From contig OX246746.1 of assembly GCA_945910005.1 (NCBI GenBank), forward strand, positions 16,429,387 to 16,493,386: a stretch of DNA of 64,000 nt. Direction: 5' to 3'. Positions within the stretch are counted from its first letter, which is position 1, and each line of letters starts with the position of its first letter. Origin of the DNA: Isoperla grammatica (Eukaryota; Arthropoda; Insecta; Plecoptera; Perlodidae). This document shows positions 24,201-34,551 of this stretch, piece by piece. The notes beneath the pieces were generated by a model, which was not told the DNA's origin, made no database searches, and saw only the letters and a list, made by a program, of their open reading frames with translations. Made by a program: the position numbers and the translations under genes.

Positions 24201-25817
24201 CACTGATTCATCTGTTTCATATTTGAAATATCGATCTTTGATTGGTTATCGCTCACTCGTCGATGGTGTTCGAAGCCTACAGGGTTGGTTTAGTCACTTT
24301 AAATTTAAGTCCCCCACTGCATATCAGTTTAATTACTGAGTGGGTAGACTCTAAATGTGAATTTTTTTTTTTTTTATTTATTTATCTGTTTTAGTTTCGT
24401 TATTCAGGCACTCTCACTCGAAGTCATAGCTCATTGAGTGCATTCATACTTGTGCAGAATATGATAATGGAGTTTGGTTTCGGCTGTTTTGCAGATGTGA
24501 GTTTTAGTGGATGGAAAGCAAAAGCAGTTTGTTTATCATGGTATCATGGGTGTTTATTACGTTCCATTTTAGAATGATTTTAGCATGATACATATTGAGA
24601 GAATTCAGTACACGTTTTATATTTACCAATCCAGCTTCTTAATAATCTGTCAAAGTGTCGCTCGCCCTAATCGACATGTGATTTAAAACACAGCGACCTT
24701 GGACTTCTATCATGTGTATGACACATACTATACATAGCCTTTGGATTAGTAACAAGTCGTGACCGAGTCTTGTGACAGCTGTTCTCAAACTTAATTCCAG
24801 TAATAGCAATAATAGTTAGCCCCTGTTATCACACATAACTCATCCAAGGCAACTGGGTTGCTTTGCATATTATAGTTTTCTCATTTTCTAGAAGTTAAGA
24901 TCCCAGAGGAGGCTATTCCTGAAAGTTGTCACAGGGTGACAATACTCACTTTTAAATGATATCTACGTGGTTATCACTTAGTATTGGCTGATAGTTTTCA
25001 ACGCTGTCTGCCATAGCAATCAGCCAATAGCAAGTGATAAACCACGTATATCACTTGAAGTAGTATTGTCAACTTTCAGGAATAGCCAATGATATGTAAC
25101 ACTTCTATAGGTGTTACATATCATTGGGAATAGCCCTCCAGATACAGCGTGCTATCACCGGCCAATGGAGAATCAGCAGAATTGTACGCCAAATAAACAC
25201 GAAGGGTCATAAAATGTACATCATTTTATCATAAAAATATCGCTATCTCATTACTTTGCGCCCCCAGTACAATAACAGAAGAAGGTGGTTTCTAACATTG
25301 TCACTTATGGGCTATAGTGAGAACTGGTGATACTAATAGACTCAGTGGTGATACCAGGCTATATGATACTGGATGATTGAATGATTTAATGCTACTGGAT
25401 AGAATTACAATCAAATGGTGTAACTAAAATCCAATTGCACACAGCACTGGCATGACAGTAAGGATAATGAATAAATGTCAATATTCGATAGATAATCTGA
25501 TCAATTGCGCTCAATGCTACAATGAATGTGGCAATGAGTGACGGGAGGGCCTAGCGCATCATTCATTTGTAGGTATACTACAACACTGTCTAATAACTGA
25601 TGTTTCATACTTTCAGTGGGAAGCGTTCTCAGTACCTGAACTGAACAATTTCTTACGCATCCTAGACCGTGAGGAAGAAGAATACAAAAGGCTTGTCAGA
25701 CAGAAATATCAAGTTATGGGAAGAAAAATCCAAGAGGCTATGGAGAAAGTACGACCTCCAGTAGCACAGGATGAGAAGCAAAGCGAAGAAAGAGAGGACT
25801 CACCTGAAAACCTCTAG
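18056..25817 (+). CDS. Rassf: Rassf: RASSF1/3/5-type Ras-association (RA) and SARAH domain protein, 3' part of the gene
   Basis: Four exons (18056-18243, 20069-20184, 21540-21658, 25617-25817) join in phases 2, 1 and 0 to give about 207 residues ending at TAG. The RA domain shows GFIRVHMNLCRPISV, TSFYLPRDTVKALHV and KVVDNPRKFALYER. The C-terminus FSVPELNNFLRILDREEEEY and the following helix form the SARAH domain. RASSF proteins of this group bind Ras-like GTPases through RA and pair with Hippo/MST kinases through SARAH, linking Ras and Hippo signalling, in the cytoplasm and at microtubules. The exon(s) encoding the N-terminus (C1 or, in insects, LIM) are not identified here. The family assignment is strong; the paralogue and 5' structure are open. 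Confidence 0.93.
18303..18356 (-). repeat. SINE family 1, 3'-end fragment
   Basis: On + it reads AATAATAATAATTGTCC, then CGCTTTAGGGTGCACACCAG, the reverse complement of the family 1 tail. It is cut off shortly before the foldback element at 18403. Confidence 0.6.
18403..18844. mobile_element. GC-rich foldback element with 27-bp terminal repeats
   Basis: The terminal repeats are perfect: 18403-18429 begins GGCCTTTACACGTACACTCT and is the exact inverse of 18818-18844. Inside, the same motifs (CACACTCTTGCGCG, ACGTTCTTTCCCTTGC, TTTTACACG.ACAGTTTTAC) recur in both orientations, including a direct repeat at 18642-18703 and 18726-18790. It lies in the first Rassf intron of this window. The 229-codon open frame across it is an artefact of GC-rich repeats. 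No transposase or clear target duplication is seen. Confidence 0.75.
19090..19316 (-). repeat. SINE family 1 copy
   Basis: The head is at the right end (GAGCCACCTCTATCGG on +, complement of box A), with the box B complement GGAATCGAACCGGC at about 19266. The body then runs to ATACCTGATGTGCCCCC at about 19095. It is intronic in Rassf, antisense to the gene. Confidence 0.8.
19368..19528. repeat. Foldback element
   Basis: AACATATTTTAGTTGGGTAG followed by TAGAGTTCGCCAAGCG pairs with CGCTTGGCGGACCCGTA and CTACCCGACTAAAGTATGTT at the right end. It is a compact hairpin MITE in the Rassf intron. Confidence 0.65.
19609..19880 (+). repeat. SINE family 1, best-preserved copy
   Basis: The tRNA-like head is intact: TAGAGGTGGCTCAGCGGTAA (box A) and GGTCGCCGGTTCGATTCCGG (box B). 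The full body follows, with the 3' end AACGGGTATTCCAACAAC before (ATT)n. This copy is the best reference for the family. Confidence 0.88.
19872..19990 (+). repeat. Dispersed repeat (partner at 36930)
   Basis: ATTCTCATGCTTACG, ACCGAGTCCAA, TTCTACTTCTCTA and TTGAAACAGGT recur in order at 36925-37040. The class is unknown and no coding potential is seen. Confidence 0.6.
20069..20184 (+). CDS. Rassf: Rassf exon: second half of the RA domain
   Basis: The acceptor is TTTGTTCCAG|C and the donor AAAG|GTATGT. The first base completes a Ser codon split by the previous intron, giving HVTSETTTHEVIVVLL, then HKFKVVDNPRKFALYERYY. The block EVI..LL.KF.VVD.PRKFAL.E is the most conserved signature of RASSF1/3/5 RA domains. 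The exon ends in phase 1. Confidence 0.95.
20275..20460 (+). repeat. SINE family 2, 3' part
   Basis: It matches the 3' half of the copy at 23958-24380: CTTTGATTGGTTATCGCTCA, GATGGTGTTCGGAGCCTACA, then ACTGAGTGGGTAGACTCTAA and an A/T tail. It is intronic, in the same strand as Rassf. Confidence 0.75.
21540..21658 (+). CDS. Rassf: Rassf exon: end of the RA domain and linker to SARAH
   Basis: The acceptor is CTCTGTTTTCAG|TA and the donor ATATTG|GTACGT. The exon encodes KMRRIGESEKPLVLALRWS followed by NCNKMFVLQENETGDIL. It corresponds to the region LRLLAGPSDKALSFVLKEN in RASSF1 and leads directly into the SARAH exon in phase 0. Confidence 0.93.
21837..22197. mobile_element. Foldback rich in ATCGAT motifs
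   Basis: Ends AAGGTTGCCCATCGA and TCGATGGGCAACCTT are inverse complements. The octamer TTTATAAT occurs just outside both ends, consistent with an 8-bp target duplication of a hAT-like element. The interior repeats CATCGATGTC and CATCGACATC many times. It sits in the last Rassf intron. Confidence 0.6.
22200..23735. other. Rassf last intron, no exon recognised
   Basis: A GC-richer patch at 22415-22485 has the short direct repeat GTGCGTTCCGG/TACGTTCCGG. A 15-G tract lies at 23541-23555. The 141-codon open frame at 22306-22731 has no recognisable domain or splice logic. Confidence 0.5.
23740..23912 (+). repeat. Dispersed repeat (inverted partner at 32015)
   Basis: GATAAGCGAGCGCGTCTATA, CGAACGTTCTGGCGAAAAGA and AACAACAATTCAAGAATGTG recur in reverse complement at 32015-32190 with few differences. 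The two copies face opposite ways. The class is unrecognised. Confidence 0.8.
23958..24380 (+). repeat. SINE family 2, near-complete copy
   Basis: The tRNA-like head CAGTGGTTAGCATCCCTGC (box A) and CCCGGGTTCAAATCCCGC (box B/T-arm, perfectly paired stem) is followed by the core GACTTTGGAGCCGTCC. Next come GATTGGTTATCGCTCACTCG and the end ACTGAGTGGGTAGACTC with a T-rich tail. It is the reference copy for those at 187 and 20275. Confidence 0.85.
24911..25087. repeat. Foldback element in the last Rassf intron
   Basis: GGCTATTCCTGAAAGTTG at the left pairs exactly with CAACTTTCAGGAATAGCC at the right. Further inward, TATCTACGTGGTTATCACTT pairs with AAGTGATAAACCACGTATAT. It is a hairpin MITE. Confidence 0.7.
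25088..25129. repeat. Perfect 17-bp-arm hairpin
   Basis: CCAATGATATGTAACAC and GTGTTACATATCATTGG are exact inverse complements around an 8-base loop (TTCTATAG). It lies immediately after the foldback. The trailing GGGAATAGCCCTCC repeats part of the foldback's terminal motif. Confidence 0.85.
25617..25817 (+). CDS. Rassf: Rassf last coding exon: SARAH domain and C-terminus
   Basis: The acceptor is ATACTTTCAG|TGG and the stop TAG lies at 25815-25817. The exon encodes WEAFSVPELNNFLRIL, then DREEEEYKRLVRQKYQVMGR and KIQEAMEKVRPP, with a short acidic tail. WxxFSxPEL.NFLRIL..EE is the hallmark start of the RASSF SARAH helix, which mediates antiparallel pairing with MST/Hippo kinases. The tail after the helix (about 20 residues, Glu/Ser rich) is longer than in human RASSF1. 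Confidence 0.96.
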   Translation, partial: WEAFSVPELNNFLRILDREEEEYKRLVRQKYQVMGRKIQEAMEKVRPPVAQDEKQSEEREDSPENL

Positions 25818-26138
25818 TCACATACAGCCTTTCTTTAGGCACAATATAGTGTTACACTGTTACAAACTATAACGAAACCTCATACACAACACTATACACT
25901 TGCAATTGATTAAAATATACCCAAGCACTAATAACTAGGTATACATTTCCGAAGTAGGGGACTAAGTCATCTTTGAGAAGCTTAGTTCTTGTTGTTCAGT
26001 GCCTTGAAAATAGTAAAATGTAAATTTACTTAAATTTTCCGCAAACATAATTATAATGCATTGATAAGAACTTTTATAATTTTTGTAACTTATGTTAATG
26101 TTGTTCAATGCAGTACAAAATAGTATTGTAGTGTGCAG

Positions 26139-26144
26139 AATAAA
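26139..26144 (+). terminator. Rassf polyadenylation signal AATAAA
   Basis: AATAAA lies about 320 bases after the Rassf stop, followed by a T/G-containing stretch (CGTTCAATGT). Cleavage is expected near 26155-26165. The 3'UTR (25818 to about 26160) is A/T-rich and otherwise featureless. Confidence 0.75.
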
Positions 26145-26169
26145 AATACGTTCAATGTAAAAAGCGATT

Positions 26170-26415
26170 CAAAGTCACCATAATTTCCGAATGTAAACTT
26201 CCTTTTATTCAAAGTCTACTATAATTTCCGAATGTAAACTACCTTTGTGTTCAAATGCTACAATAATTTCCGAATTTAAACTACATTTGTATTCAAAGTC
26301 TACCATAATTTCCGAATGTAAACTACCTTTCTATTCAAGGGCTACCATAATTTCCGAATGTGTAAACTACCTTTGTATTCAAAGTCTACCATAATTTCCG
26401 AATGTAAACTAACAA
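26170..26415. repeat. Tandem repeat, about 42-bp unit x 6
   Basis: The core CATAATTTCCGAATGTAAAC, followed by TACCTTTGTATTCAAAGTCT, recurs six times with small changes, starting within about 15 bases of the expected Rassf cleavage site. Confidence 0.9.
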
Positions 26416-26419
26416 CGGA

Positions 26420-27410
26420 AACTAGTTGGTGCTGTATCGTGGTAGGGTTTCAGATGATGTCACAGTTGCTTGTCACGTGACTTACCACGCCCACCTATTG
26501 GGGATAATATTGAATAAAGTTGTTCCAGAGCAACTTTGTGGATGCGGACCTCATATAGATGATTGCGACTGGGCCAACCGAACATCAGTATGTGGAAAAG
26601 CCACCCGCGAATTGGCTACGACTCATTCGTTTATGATTTGTCAGCATTCACAAAGTTGTTGTGGAATCACTTTAGTGGCATTGAAATAAATGAGAATTCA
26701 ATACAAAGCATCATTCAGCAAATCTAAAGGCACAATTGCGTTCGGCTGTAAAAGTAGCTCACAATTTGGTTCTAAAAACATTAGTTCTCCCAAAGAAACT
26801 GAAGAAAAGCTCTGATTCTAGAAAAGAAAAAAAAATACGAAAAGGCTGGAGCCTATAATAGTTCTGATTTGCGAAAACCTTCTCGTCATGTTCTTTACAC
26901 TCTACAAAGTTTAATTAAATTAATTAATTAATACAGGAAACGCATAATCATGTTTGTTGAATGCATAAGCATACTCTCGTAGATCCAAGCTCTTATCCCT
27001 CCTTACAACATTACATTTGTACATTTACATTTACTTACATTTGTATCGTTTTGGGGGTGTGTTTAAGCTTACGAATTTAAATCAAACGTGCATCTTTTTC
27101 GCAGACCATTGTGCAAACAGTCTAGATCATAACAAATTGCAGCCAACCATAAAAACGAAAGTTCTCTATACTTGGGGGAATTTAAATCGAGGACGGGAAT
27201 ATTTACCGCGTTCTATCACTTCTAGACCGACCACTCAACAGGTATGCGCACAATGCAGTCCAAAACACCTCTTCCAGACAGACTATACGAGTCGCCATGC
27301 AACCATCTCTGACGTCACTGCATTCATCGCACCAACCTTCTGATGCGACCGCCTTCAGGTGTCACTGGCAATTTTTATTTTTCTGTACACGCACAATGTA
27401 ACGAAAATTA
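26420..27410. other. No gene recognised
   Basis: An 87-codon Cys-containing open frame at 26426-26689 has no splice sites, homology or Kozak context that I can support. A (TTACAT)n-like tract lies at 27005-27045. Confidence 0.5.
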
Positions 27411-27415
27411 AATGG

Positions 27416-27935
27416 GTATTCAGGCAAGGAACTAAAAAAATCATAGGTATTCCCATCCATGAGAAATAATGATACATAAGTGTAAAAAAGTTCCTATACC
27501 CCATAGAGAACGAAGGGAAACATTAACGAAATCGTAAAATTTGGACTAGTTGCTCGATTGCTCAACGATATTTTTTCTGGGAACTAGCATGAACGTGATT
27601 TTCACACTAGGGCAACAAGACAAAGTAAAGCAGATACACATGATTGGGTCTTTGATAAAAACGCAGCAGTTCTGTAACTTGATTAAAATGTAACTTGAGT
27701 TGAATAATTTTCTCAAGTTAGGTTTTAATTCAGTTATTACTGAACCCGGGTGATCACGTTCATTCAAAATTTCCATAAGAAAAATAATTATTTTGAAATT
27801 TGCCAAAATTATACCATTTCGTTAATTTTGTCCTTCCTTCTCTTTGGGGTGGGAATTTTTTTACACTTATGTATCATTATTCGTCATAGATGGTGATATA
27901 CATGATATTTTAGTTTCTTGGTTGAATATACCCTT
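27416..27935. mobile_element. Foldback MITE of about 520 bp, copy A
   Basis: GGGTATTCAGGCAAGGAACT at the left pairs with AGTTTCTTGGTTGAATATACCC at the right with small gaps. Internally, AATAATGATACATAAGTGTA pairs with TACACTTATGTATCATTATT-like sequence. A second copy is at 35475-36010. Both hold GCAACAAGACAAAGTAAAGC in the middle. Confidence 0.75.
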
Positions 27936-27999
27936 GTATGTTTGGCATTTTCTAGTTTTCGATTTTGGTATGATTACACTTCAACAGGAACAGCCAAAC

Positions 28000-29400
28000 C
28001 GTATTTTTTTGTCCATGGGTGCCAAATTTGAATTAACATCAAGTATGCATGGTTTGTCTATTTATGGTGACTTCAATATAAGTCATATGGCTAACACACC
28101 CACGAGAGCACTTGCTAAGGGATTCCGCAAAAACCTGCAACACTTTTATGGGATTTAAATATACAATCAACAGTTCATTTTGATACGTACTAAACGAAAA
28201 TGAAACCCATTTGCAAAGTAGTCCCACTCCCCCGGCCGGCCGCCCTCCAGAACTGTCATGTAATGGTCATCCCCAACGGTGCAGAAAGGTTGTTGCCTCA
28301 CACAAAAACAAAACAACGCAATGACAAACATACAACAAAAAACACTGTAATACTAGTCTTAAATGATTTTGAATAAAACTTTGCAATTTCCACACACCTT
28401 TTGAATTCTATAGTTAAGGTGACCATATTTTGAATATTGCAAACCGCGACAAACAACAAAGTGTGAGGATTACGTACTCCATGGACAAGCACGGGGTCTG
28501 AGGCGAAAGAGGCGAAACATTTCTAAATCAAATTTGCATGCAAAATGTCCAGAAAACAGCTTTCTAACATGAATTAATAAAACAAAATAAATATCAATAC
28601 ACTATTATTCATATAAATTTGAATTAATACATGTTAAGTATTTAAATGAAAGTAAGTAAATTTTGTAGGCATATTATTAGACCTATGCCCGGTCGTATTT
28701 CGCCAGCCTCCTGTTGAAGGAATAAACTCTGCTGACTGTGAGTTGAGTGAGTGCGTGATTGTGTGAGCACAGACAACTAATTTGTAGGTTATGCCTGCCC
28801 GAATCTCTTGAGGGCTCCCAAAGGTCCCTCACATCGTCTTCCCCGGACAACAAAGAAAAGACGGGTGCCGTGATCCGTCCCAGTCTATAGTAAGGGCCCT
28901 GGATGGTTCAGCCCTAGACTGAGACAGCTCCCCCTCGCTTATACTGAGCACCAATTCAGTTTTCTTCTCGTTTTCACACTGACTCCATTGTAGTAGGTTC
29001 TACCCCCATTTATCTCCACACTATCTTTAAAATCACCCCAGCAGTCCTCGGGCTTATGCGTTTTTACCTCTGTATTCCTTCATCTGCTCTAGAGGACCCA
29101 GCCCGGGAGAGCGTTCTGGCAAAGTTCAATGTTGAACTATTGCATCTAGTAAGTAATTAAGTATACATCCATATTTGTAAACAAGAATACTTATATTATA
29201 GAACTTAAAATTGATATATAAATGTCACTGTGGGTTTCAAGTTTCAGAAGAGACAGTTACGTAAGTGGAGCTAGTTATCGATTTCTGCGAGGGTCATGAA
29301 GGTACGTAGGGTAGCGCCCATTCCACCTCCGGATAGATAGAGACGCAATCGGTCTTCTACCAGTGTAGTTGGACCCCGGCCCTGCGATGGTGCCTGAAGG
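28000..29400. other. No gene recognised
   Basis: This is A/T-rich unique-looking sequence with a GC-richer patch at 28790-29130. I see no protein motif or convincing exon. Confidence 0.5.
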
Positions 29401-29408
29401 GTCCTCCT

Positions 29409-30472
29409 CAGTGGCGTATCCAAGGGGGGAGGGCTAAGGGGTTCGAACCCCCCCCCAACCACCCAAATCCCCAAAAATGCACGGAGAGAAGGAAGGAAAA
29501 GAGGGAGGAGGAAACGATATATCTTTGTATTTAATTGATAATATTAACTATATAAAATTAAATTTAATAGTTGAATTACAAATAATATTAAATAAAATTT
29601 CATTTTATTTGTAATACATTCTCTTAAAGGATTAGTCAGATGATAAACCAAAAAATCACAAATGAGTTATAAGTGCATGAAATTCAGTTATGTGTAAAAT
29701 AAAATTGATATAGGTTGCTTCAATGCAAGAAAAAAAATAGTGAACATTTAGCTATTCTATAAGATTCACTTCGCCTCCTCTGTTTCATTTTTCTTTTAAA
29801 GCGTAGTACAGCTGTATCGGTTCTGAGGTCGCTAACGCCTGCCTGATAGACAGAGCACTCATTGTGTAATACGAGTCCAGCCAGCGCTCCGCGAAACACT
29901 CGGCGACTGCGGACAGTACCGCTCAAAACAGATTGCAACTTTTCTTCACATCAAGTCACAAGAAAATTAATTGCAGGGTATTTTGTAGAAGTACACGTTC
30001 GTACTAGGAAGCATGTTATCGGTAGGGAAACGATGCACATTAAACCTCCCAATCGATTTTTGATAAGTGCCCTATTTTAGCGGTGGTTTTACTATCTCGA
30101 GACAACATTTTTTGTACATGGGAATTACCATGAGAAAAGTTGTTTGGTGCTACTTGGTAGCAACAAGCCAAAAAATCGCGTCTTCTTAAAATTTTTAACC
30201 GCCTGCTTTTAAAGTATGGTATTTTTTAATCATGTTTTCCATATTTGAGGGTGGACATATACAAATGATAGTTTTTTAGTTTTTCATCTGACTAACCCTT
30301 TAAACCTACTTGATGGCATTGTCCGATTCTTAAACGTGTTTACAGGCGTTTAAAACGTTTTATATGAAGGTGGCCTCCGGAGGCTTGGGCTTTCGCCCCA
30401 GAAGGGGTGCACCTTCTTGGGATGTTTGACCCCGGCCTCTCCCCCCATTGTGAATTCCTGGATACGCCACTG
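29409..30472. mobile_element. DNA element, CAGTGGCGTATCCA family (1064 bp)
   Basis: The ends CAGTGGCGTATCCA and TGGATACGCCACTG are exact inverted repeats. CCTCCT occurs just outside both (29403-29408 and 30473-30478), so a duplication of at least 6 bp is likely. The TIR is shared with the elements at 16733 and 61878. No transposase frame is recognised, so it is probably non-autonomous or decayed. Confidence 0.7.
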
Positions 30473-30609
30473 CCTCCTGCACTGGGCAACGGGCATACAA
30501 CCGACCCAATCTGTGCCCAGGCCCAAATGCTGTCAAACCACTCGAGAACCAAATCATAGTCTGAATACATTTCTGGGTCCGTCAACGGGTAGACAACCAG
30601 TATACCCAC

Positions 30610-30790
30610 TAGAGGGTGGGGGCGGGGGGGGGAAGGGGGGGTTGGCGGGCTTTTGGGTCGCCATGAGGGCCAACATGTATGAGAGAGAAGGAGTTGCGCA
30701 AGACCGAGAAATGAGATGAACGTATAAGAAATGCACGAGAGCCCTCTTTGCGGGCAACGGCCACCACATAAAATCGAGCGCAGTCATGTA
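30610..30790. repeat. Dispersed repeat (partner at about 45150-45340)
   Basis: G-rich sequence leads into a block containing AGAAATGCACGAGAGCCCTC and TTTGCGGGCAACGGCCACCA. A matching block, AGAAATGCACGAAAGACCCC then TTTGCGGGCACCGGTCACCA, lies at 45291-45330. The homology extends into the G-rich 5' side. The class is unknown. Confidence 0.65.
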
Positions 30791-31659
30791 AATTAAAGTT
30801 ATCTATCTGCATTTGTAATATTACACATCAAAAAGGGGAAATGGAAATGGTAAATATATTTTATGGATGTTTAAAGCAACGTCAGAAAAAACGTAATTTG
30901 AACACATTTATGCTGTGCCTTGATTTGATCCTCGAATATCTATTATATGCACAATTTATATATTTATCAATTTCTTTGTCAGAGCAGAAAACTCATTCTG
31001 CGGGACACAGATTATGAAAATAATAATGATTAAAATAAGAATTCTAATTAGAAATTGCATTTTGACTAAAGACAACCTGAGCGAAGTGTTGTCTCCCTTC
31101 CTCTACACTCCGGGTTCCCTAATCCCTATCAATTGGCCTCGGCCCCTGCTGGCACACCATGCAATCGTCACCGAAGGTTAAACCATATTACTTAAGCTTG
31201 CACATTTGAAAAAATTACTAGAATATAATTAAAAAATAAAAATAACAAAATTAGTGAATTCACACCAAAAACATGGACAGGTGTGACATAAGATTTGCAG
31301 CATGAGCATAAAATACACCGCACATAAATTTTAGCACACGTAGAAATGAATGTGCAATTGACAAATGATTAGGAAAGCTCCTTCTGCAGTATGCCTATGC
31401 ACTTCCTTTCCTAGCAGCTCGCATGAGCAAATCACCCATCCAGTGTGGAAGTGTTACTTGCACGTGATAATGCACTCGATGCTCATTATGCAAACTGAGT
31501 GATCACGCAAGAACTTATGATGGTTGACAGCCCGCGGTGGTCGTGACGTGACCAAGATAACAACTATACAAACTGCTGGCTACCCATTCTTTGGCGTATC
31601 AAGGGCTGCATATTTATTCCAGCAATTACTGTAATCGATGTGGACTAAAAATCTGCTTT

Positions 31660-32010
31660 ATTAAGCGAGCGAAGCGAGTGTCTCCACGAGACTCTTATGG
31701 CACTTCGTTCTGTTTTTTTGTTTTTTTGTTTTTTTGTTTGTACTAGACTCTTATGGCACTTCATTCTGTTTGTTTTTTGTTTTGTTTTTATGTCTGTCGA
31801 TAGCGGTTGAACGGAAAGTCCGATCGACTTGAAATTTGGACCATCCAAAAGCCTCGATGTGGATTGAAGGTGTATAGTTTTGAGGCAAAATCGTTCGAAA
31901 AGTTACAAAGATACACTCAATAACTGTTAGTAACGGTGGCGGACCGCCGCGATAACACACTAGACAGAATGACAACGAAAATTCTTAGCAACGCAAATTG
32001 CACAGCATTC
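31660..32010. repeat. Short duplication and interspersed repeat
   Basis: GAGACTCTTATGGCACTTCG at 31689 is repeated as TAGACTCTTATGGCACTTCA at 31744, separated by (TTTTTTTG)n. The following GGAAAGTCCGATCGACTTGA resembles widespread arthropod interspersed repeats (inference from general familiarity). Confidence 0.5.
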
Positions 32011-32014
32011 AACA

Positions 32015-32190
32015 ATATCGGGAAGTATAATAGCTATGGAAATAAGAAAAAATTTTGAAATGCACATTCTTGAATTGTTGTTAATTGTTGTTTTTATTAG
32101 CTTTGAGATCTTTTCGCCAGAACGTTCGTAGATATGGACGCGCTCGCTTATCAATGCGTCAAAAAGAGCGTTTTCCTAGTATATGCTTGT
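32015..32190 (-). repeat. Dispersed repeat, inverted copy of 23740-23912
   Basis: Read in reverse complement it reproduces the 23.7 kb segment, including TCTTTTCGCCAGAACGTTCG and GCGCTCGCTTATCAATGCGT as written on +. Confidence 0.8.
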
Positions 32191-33637
32191 AACTGTTGTG
32201 GTTCTCAGCCACTCGCGCATATCGGGACGGAAAGAAGTCAATTTTCATTCGAGAATTTTGAAAAAACCGGCCACGTTTATGTGTTCATTTTTTTTTTTTT
32301 GCAAAACCTGGCAGAACATGTTGTGAGGTCATCCTGATAGTTTCATTATTTTTAAGTTTAGGGGTCCACAGTCTTAATTTTTTTTTCTGTACCGGTGTTT
32401 CTGTACCTAAACTTAGTACGTTCTGCTCTAACAGAAGGTGCTATAACAAAAGTAATGTAACATGTAATCGGCTGAAGATAATTTTTTTCAATAGTGGGTG
32501 AAAGTTTAAAATTGTGAAGCTGGTTCCCGAGAAACTTTCGAATGAAAAGACGCATGCAAATTGTCGAGAAAACGGTTCGCGCGAGTGTCCGTGTCCGGCT
32601 GATGAGTGTAGCGCTCCGGTGTTCATGCGCAATAGTTAATAATAAGCAGTTCATAAAGTTAAGTAATAGTTTAATAGGTCTTCAACAGATAGCACCAACA
32701 CGAGTAAAAGTCTACGGCAGCGCGTTCAAGTGCGAAAACTTGTCCCTACTGGCGGTGGAACAGCCTTGACCTTCACAGACAATAATATCTATACGGTGTA
32801 ATGTCAGTACGCTGTTTATTTAGAACGTTATTACTAGACCAAGGCTATAATAATACTGTTTATAATAATTGTATATATGTAAATATAAATAGATACATAA
32901 TATGTATGTATTCTACTGGGGTCTCAGGCGTTAGTTCGCGAAAATCTACACAAGAATAATAGAGATTTAGCAATTGCAATACAAGTTTGACCGACTGGTG
33001 ATCGAAACCAGATCGCAGGCTTTACGTACCGGTGCTGGGGTGGCTGGAAACCTGGACTAACACCATGGTATAAGGATATTTGTAATACTTAGACCATGGA
33101 CTAACACAGTGTCATGAATATTGGTTATTTATATGGGTCAGTGCAGTGGACGATATTTATAATGTTTAGATGAATCGTGCTATACGCGCAAGGACGACCG
33201 GACATCACATTCATGACATCTTGTTATGTCTAATGTTTCCTAAGCTAAGCAAATGTGTGTCGGGAACACTCAGCATGAGAGAAAGAGAGAAAGCGAGCCA
33301 TACGAACAACAATTCAGCAATAATCGAATATGCCAGGAAAAGAACCTCGGACACGGGACAAGACACGGGGGAAGAGAGAGATGATAAGATAATGTAAGAT
33401 TTACCAGTACATCAGTACATAGTACAAATATATGTATCGTCGGGGTTATGGGTATTCTAGGCGTACTATAAGTACTAATACTAATAAATATAACCATGTT
33501 TGATCTCACGCAAGCCAGTACACAAAATTACATTGAGGAAGTACGTGTAAATTACAATAAGACAGAATTAAATTAGATTAGGATGCCAAGAGCATATGTT
33601 GAACTGAGAGGTGATCTCCCTAGCCCACCCGATTGAA

Positions 33638-33651
33638 GGGGGGGGGGGGGG
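33638..33651. repeat. Poly(G) tract
   Basis: A run of 14 G is followed by AGGGGG, just upstream of the tail of the SINE at 33685. Confidence 0.9.
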
Positions 33652-33684
33652 AGGGGGAACACATTACTATTACTATAATAATAA

Positions 33685-33957
33685 TATTTTTTCCTACGAA
33701 TACCCGTTATAGGGTGCACCACCAGCTTTACCTGATGTGCTCCTCTCCAGGTGACTAACTAGGTTGCTAGGGTGTTTGGATAGTGGGAAGGAATGTCCGA
33801 GGGCTGATAGTATGACTCAGTCCCAGCATTCGCTTTTACGACTGAGGAAAATCTCGGAAAAAACCTTCAGTCAGGACTGTCGGTGGCCGGAATCGAACCG
33901 GCGACCTCCCGAATTACAGTCTCGCATCTTACCGCTGAAGCACCTCTATCGATGGAT
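33685..33957 (-). repeat. SINE family 1, full length
   Basis: On + it reads from the tail (AATACCCGTTATAGGGTGCA) through the body to the box B complement GGAATCGAACCGGCGACCTC and the head end TACCGCTGAAGCACCTCTAT. (AAT)n precedes the tail, mirroring the + strand copies. Confidence 0.85.
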
Positions 33958-34229
33958 ACATAGATCTCGCTGTGGAAAATTATTAATAAGAGATGTGATT
34001 GTGAAGTATTAGATTACATAAAAATAGTCCAATAAAATGCGCTAAATATACATTGAATTAATAATTAATTGATTAGAGGGCTAAGGGCACTAGCTGTGAA
34101 GTAAACTATTTACAAAGTCAAGAAATGGATACATATATCAGAGAAGAAAAGATTACAGTGACACAATGAACCGAGGACTTCAGAAAGGATGTATCCATCT
34201 AGTTGGACGTGGTGTGTGACAGTGTAATT

Positions 34230-34551
34230 CGAACAAAGTTGAGCGGGAAGCACAGGAGACGGCCAGCGTCGTCAAAAATCGATAATGTTTGTACGTTGAG
34301 GTTGAAGAGCGGAGGGGGCAGTTTACATAATAAATTTCGCGCCTAACCAGTGCGTGCTGCTGCCGTACTAGGAGCGGTGCGTAGTAGAACTAATCAATAA
34401 AGATGAAGGTCGAACGTCACATGGAATCAGCTGTATTTTCGTGTTACGGACGGAAAACGTAACTAAACAAGTGTTCAAAGGTTTTCGTTCACAATTCTTT
34501 TTTACCGGTGACACTTGGTTGAAAGGGCGACGGAGATTTTAGCTGCAAATG
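34230..34551 (+). promoter_or_regulatory. Candidate first exon ending ATG|GTGAGT (A)
   Basis: This patch, GC-richer than its surroundings (34240-34540), ends in AGCTGCAAATG|GTGAGTAAC, a strong donor directly after an ATG at 34549. A short upstream frame begins ATGAAGGTCGAACG at 34402 and stops within 20 codons. The arrangement resembles a 5'UTR exon in which the start codon is the last exonic triplet. It is speculative; no transcript support is available. Confidence 0.3.

Noticed and set aside
26426..26689. 87-codon Cys-containing ORF, possible small secreted protein
   Set aside because: The first true ATG does not give a signal peptide, and neither homology nor splice context is visible.
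31817..31900. Possible coding match around GGAAAGTCCGATCGACTTGA
   Set aside because: It resembles interspersed repeat sequence, and stop codons interrupt all frames over any useful length.
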